Below, in pieces: positions 5,446 to 6,362 of a stretch of 6,362 nucleotides of DNA. Source of the DNA: a bacterium (GTDB lineage Bacteria; Desulfobacterota; Anaeroferrophillalia; Anaeroferrophillales; Anaeroferrophillaceae); NCBI GenBank assembly GCA_029940125.1, contig JAOZRP010000143.1, positions 1 through 6,362 on the forward strand, read 5' to 3'. A model generated the notes under the pieces. It was not told the origin of the DNA and searched no databases. It was given only the letters and a program-made list of their open reading frames with translations. How positions within the stretch are numbered: position 1 is the stretch's first letter; every line of letters starts with the position of its first letter. Made by a program: the position numbers and the translations under genes.

Positions 5446-6270
5446 ATGGACCTTGACTTCTGGCTGGCAACCTTTCAGGATCTGGGCAAAAAAATTGCCG
5501 AACAGATGAAGCAGTATGCCGGCACCGCGGACGGCGCCCTGATCATGGGCAAAGGGGCCGGCGGCGATCTGACGCTTAAAATTGACAAAATCGCCGAGGA
5601 CATCATCCTTGACAAGCTTGAAACCCTGAACAATAATTTTGACCAGGAATTCACCCTGGTTTCGGAAGAGCTGGGCATCCGGGAGTTTGGCAGCAATTCC
5701 GACACCTGCATTATCATTGACCCCCTGGACGGCAGCTTCAACGCCCGCCAGGGCATCCCCTACTACGCCACCTCCATGGCCCTGGCCACCGGCAAAACCG
5801 TCAACGACGTCGTTCTCGGCTACGTGCTCAACCTGGCCAACGGCGACGAGTTTTACGCCATCAAGGATTCGGCGGCCTATTTCAACGGCCGGGAAATCAA
5901 GGCCAGGGAGGTTGAAATTCCCCGGGCTTTTGTTTTTGAAGCGGCGCACAACAAGGCGGGATTGAAGCGGGTGGAGCCTCTGCTGGATATGTTTGAGCGG
6001 GCCCGGTGTCTGGGATCAACGGCCCTGGACATCTGCTACCTGGCCGCCGGCAAGGTTGACATCTTCTTCTACCCCATCCCCTCGCGCACCATCGACTACG
6101 TGGCCGGCAAGGTGATCCTGGAAGAGGTGGGGGGCGTCATCACCGGCATGCTGGGAGAAAACCTTGATGAGCTGCTTCTCAATCTGGAAAAAACCCTGCC
6201 CATCGTTGCCGCCGGCAATCCCGTCACCATGAAAAAGGTGATGGATATCATCCAGCTTTCCCGCATCTGA
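5446..6270 (+). CDS. Inositol monophosphatase-family protein (archaeal FBPase IV/IMPase-like)
   Basis: The 274-aa product belongs to the Mg2+-dependent, Li+-sensitive phosphatase superfamily. Visible metal-binding motifs are VSEELG (E74, E75), IDPLDGSFNARQGIP (91-105; D92, D95, G96, S97) and IDYVAGKVILEEVGG (216-230; D217), the last standing where bacterial SuhB has WDxAAG. The MGKGAGGDLTLKIDKIAED segment (34-52) and DPLDGSFN...IPYYATSMA resemble archaeal class IV FBPase/IMPase such as M. jannaschii MJ0109 more than SuhB. Likely substrates are inositol-1-phosphate or fructose-1,6-bisphosphate; sequence alone does not decide. No signal peptide is seen, so it is probably cytoplasmic. Length is normal for the family. 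The gene appears monocistronic: it is divergent from nadB and followed only by repeats to the window end. Confidence 0.88.
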   Translation: MDLDFWLATFQDLGKKIAEQMKQYAGTADGALIMGKGAGGDLTLKIDKIAEDIILDKLETLNNNFDQEFTLVSEELGIREFGSNSDTCIIIDPLDGSFNARQGIPYYATSMALATGKTVNDVVLGYVLNLANGDEFYAIKDSAAYFNGREIKAREVEIPRAFVFEAAHNKAGLKRVEPLLDMFERARCLGSTALDICYLAAGKVDIFFYPIPSRTIDYVAGKVILEEVGGVITGMLGENLDELLLNLEKTLPIVAAGNPVTMKKVMDIIQLSRI

Positions 6271-6308
6271 CCCCCGACAGCTTTATCCGCCTCTAACCCT
6301 TAACAGGA

Positions 6309-6349
6309 CCAAGGCGGGCTTAACGCCCGCAACCCAAATCAGGGTATCA
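6309..6349 (+). repeat. Repeat unit B, copy 2
   Basis: This 41-bp segment is the inverted partner of 73-113, with one difference in the hairpin loop. The hairpin is GCGGGC (6314-6319), loop TTAAC, GCCCGC (6325-6330). It begins 38 bp after the phosphatase stop and could stall or protect transcripts, but no T-run follows. At its junction with unit A there is a short tandem, ATCAGGGT then ATCAGGAT (6338-6353). Confidence 0.8.
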
Positions 6350-6362
6350 GGATGTTCCGGCA
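6350..6362 (+). repeat. Start of repeat unit A, copy 3 (cut by window end)
   Basis: GGATGTTCCGGCA equals the first 13 bases of unit A in copies 1 and 2. The window stops here, so whether the hairpins follow cannot be seen. Confidence 0.65.

Noticed and set aside
5305..5949. - strand open frame across the phosphatase 5' half
   Set aside because: It is antisense to the conserved metal-binding motifs and runs over the promoter gap; no family features.

Overview
This is a bacterial window with five complete protein genes, two on the + strand and three on the - strand. Three copies of a structured intergenic repeat occur, two of them cut by the window ends. Shine-Dalgarno sites, sigma70-like promoters, moderately high GC and the style of the proteins (a ParB-like protein paired with a radical SAM protein of the spore photoproduct lyase (SPL) family, an ArsM-like methyltransferase, NadB, an archaeal-style inositol phosphatase) suggest a Desulfobacterota ('deltaproteobacterial') genome or metagenomic contig. 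That assignment is inference. There is no tRNA, rRNA, CRISPR array, transposase or phage gene.

Layout. Positions 1-113 hold a composite repeat: unit A (1-72, cut by the window start) and unit B (73-113). An AT-rich stretch (114-263) with a long-range inverted repeat follows. On the - strand, a ParB-like gene (2331-1375) overlaps by 20 nt a radical SAM gene of the SPL-like family (1394-264); they read as one translationally coupled operon with a candidate promoter at 2429-2457. The 2332-2855 gap holds that promoter and a complete unit A copy (2665-2794) with terminal inverted repeats. A SAM-dependent methyltransferase (2856-3593, +) ends directly against the convergent nadB gene (5255-3594, -), with no base between the stop codons. 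The divergent 190-bp gap upstream of nadB contains its promoter, a small palindrome and a Shine-Dalgarno-sequestering hairpin. It leads to an inositol monophosphatase/FBPase-IV-like gene (5446-6270, +). After it come unit B (6309-6349) and the first bases of unit A (6350-6362), where the window ends.

How the genes relate. nadB (first step of quinolinate/NAD synthesis) and the phosphatase are housekeeping genes that share only a divergent intergenic region. The ParB-like/SPL-like pair is the best candidate for a dedicated functional unit, possibly DNA-related. The SPL-like protein lacks a cysteine where true SPL keeps its hydrogen-donor cysteine, so its chemistry is open. The methyltransferase resembles arsenite methyltransferase in layout but lacks two of its three arsenic-binding cysteines. 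The strongest non-coding signal is repeat unit A: two copies have near-identical flanks around a hairpin whose stem sequence differs while pairing is kept.
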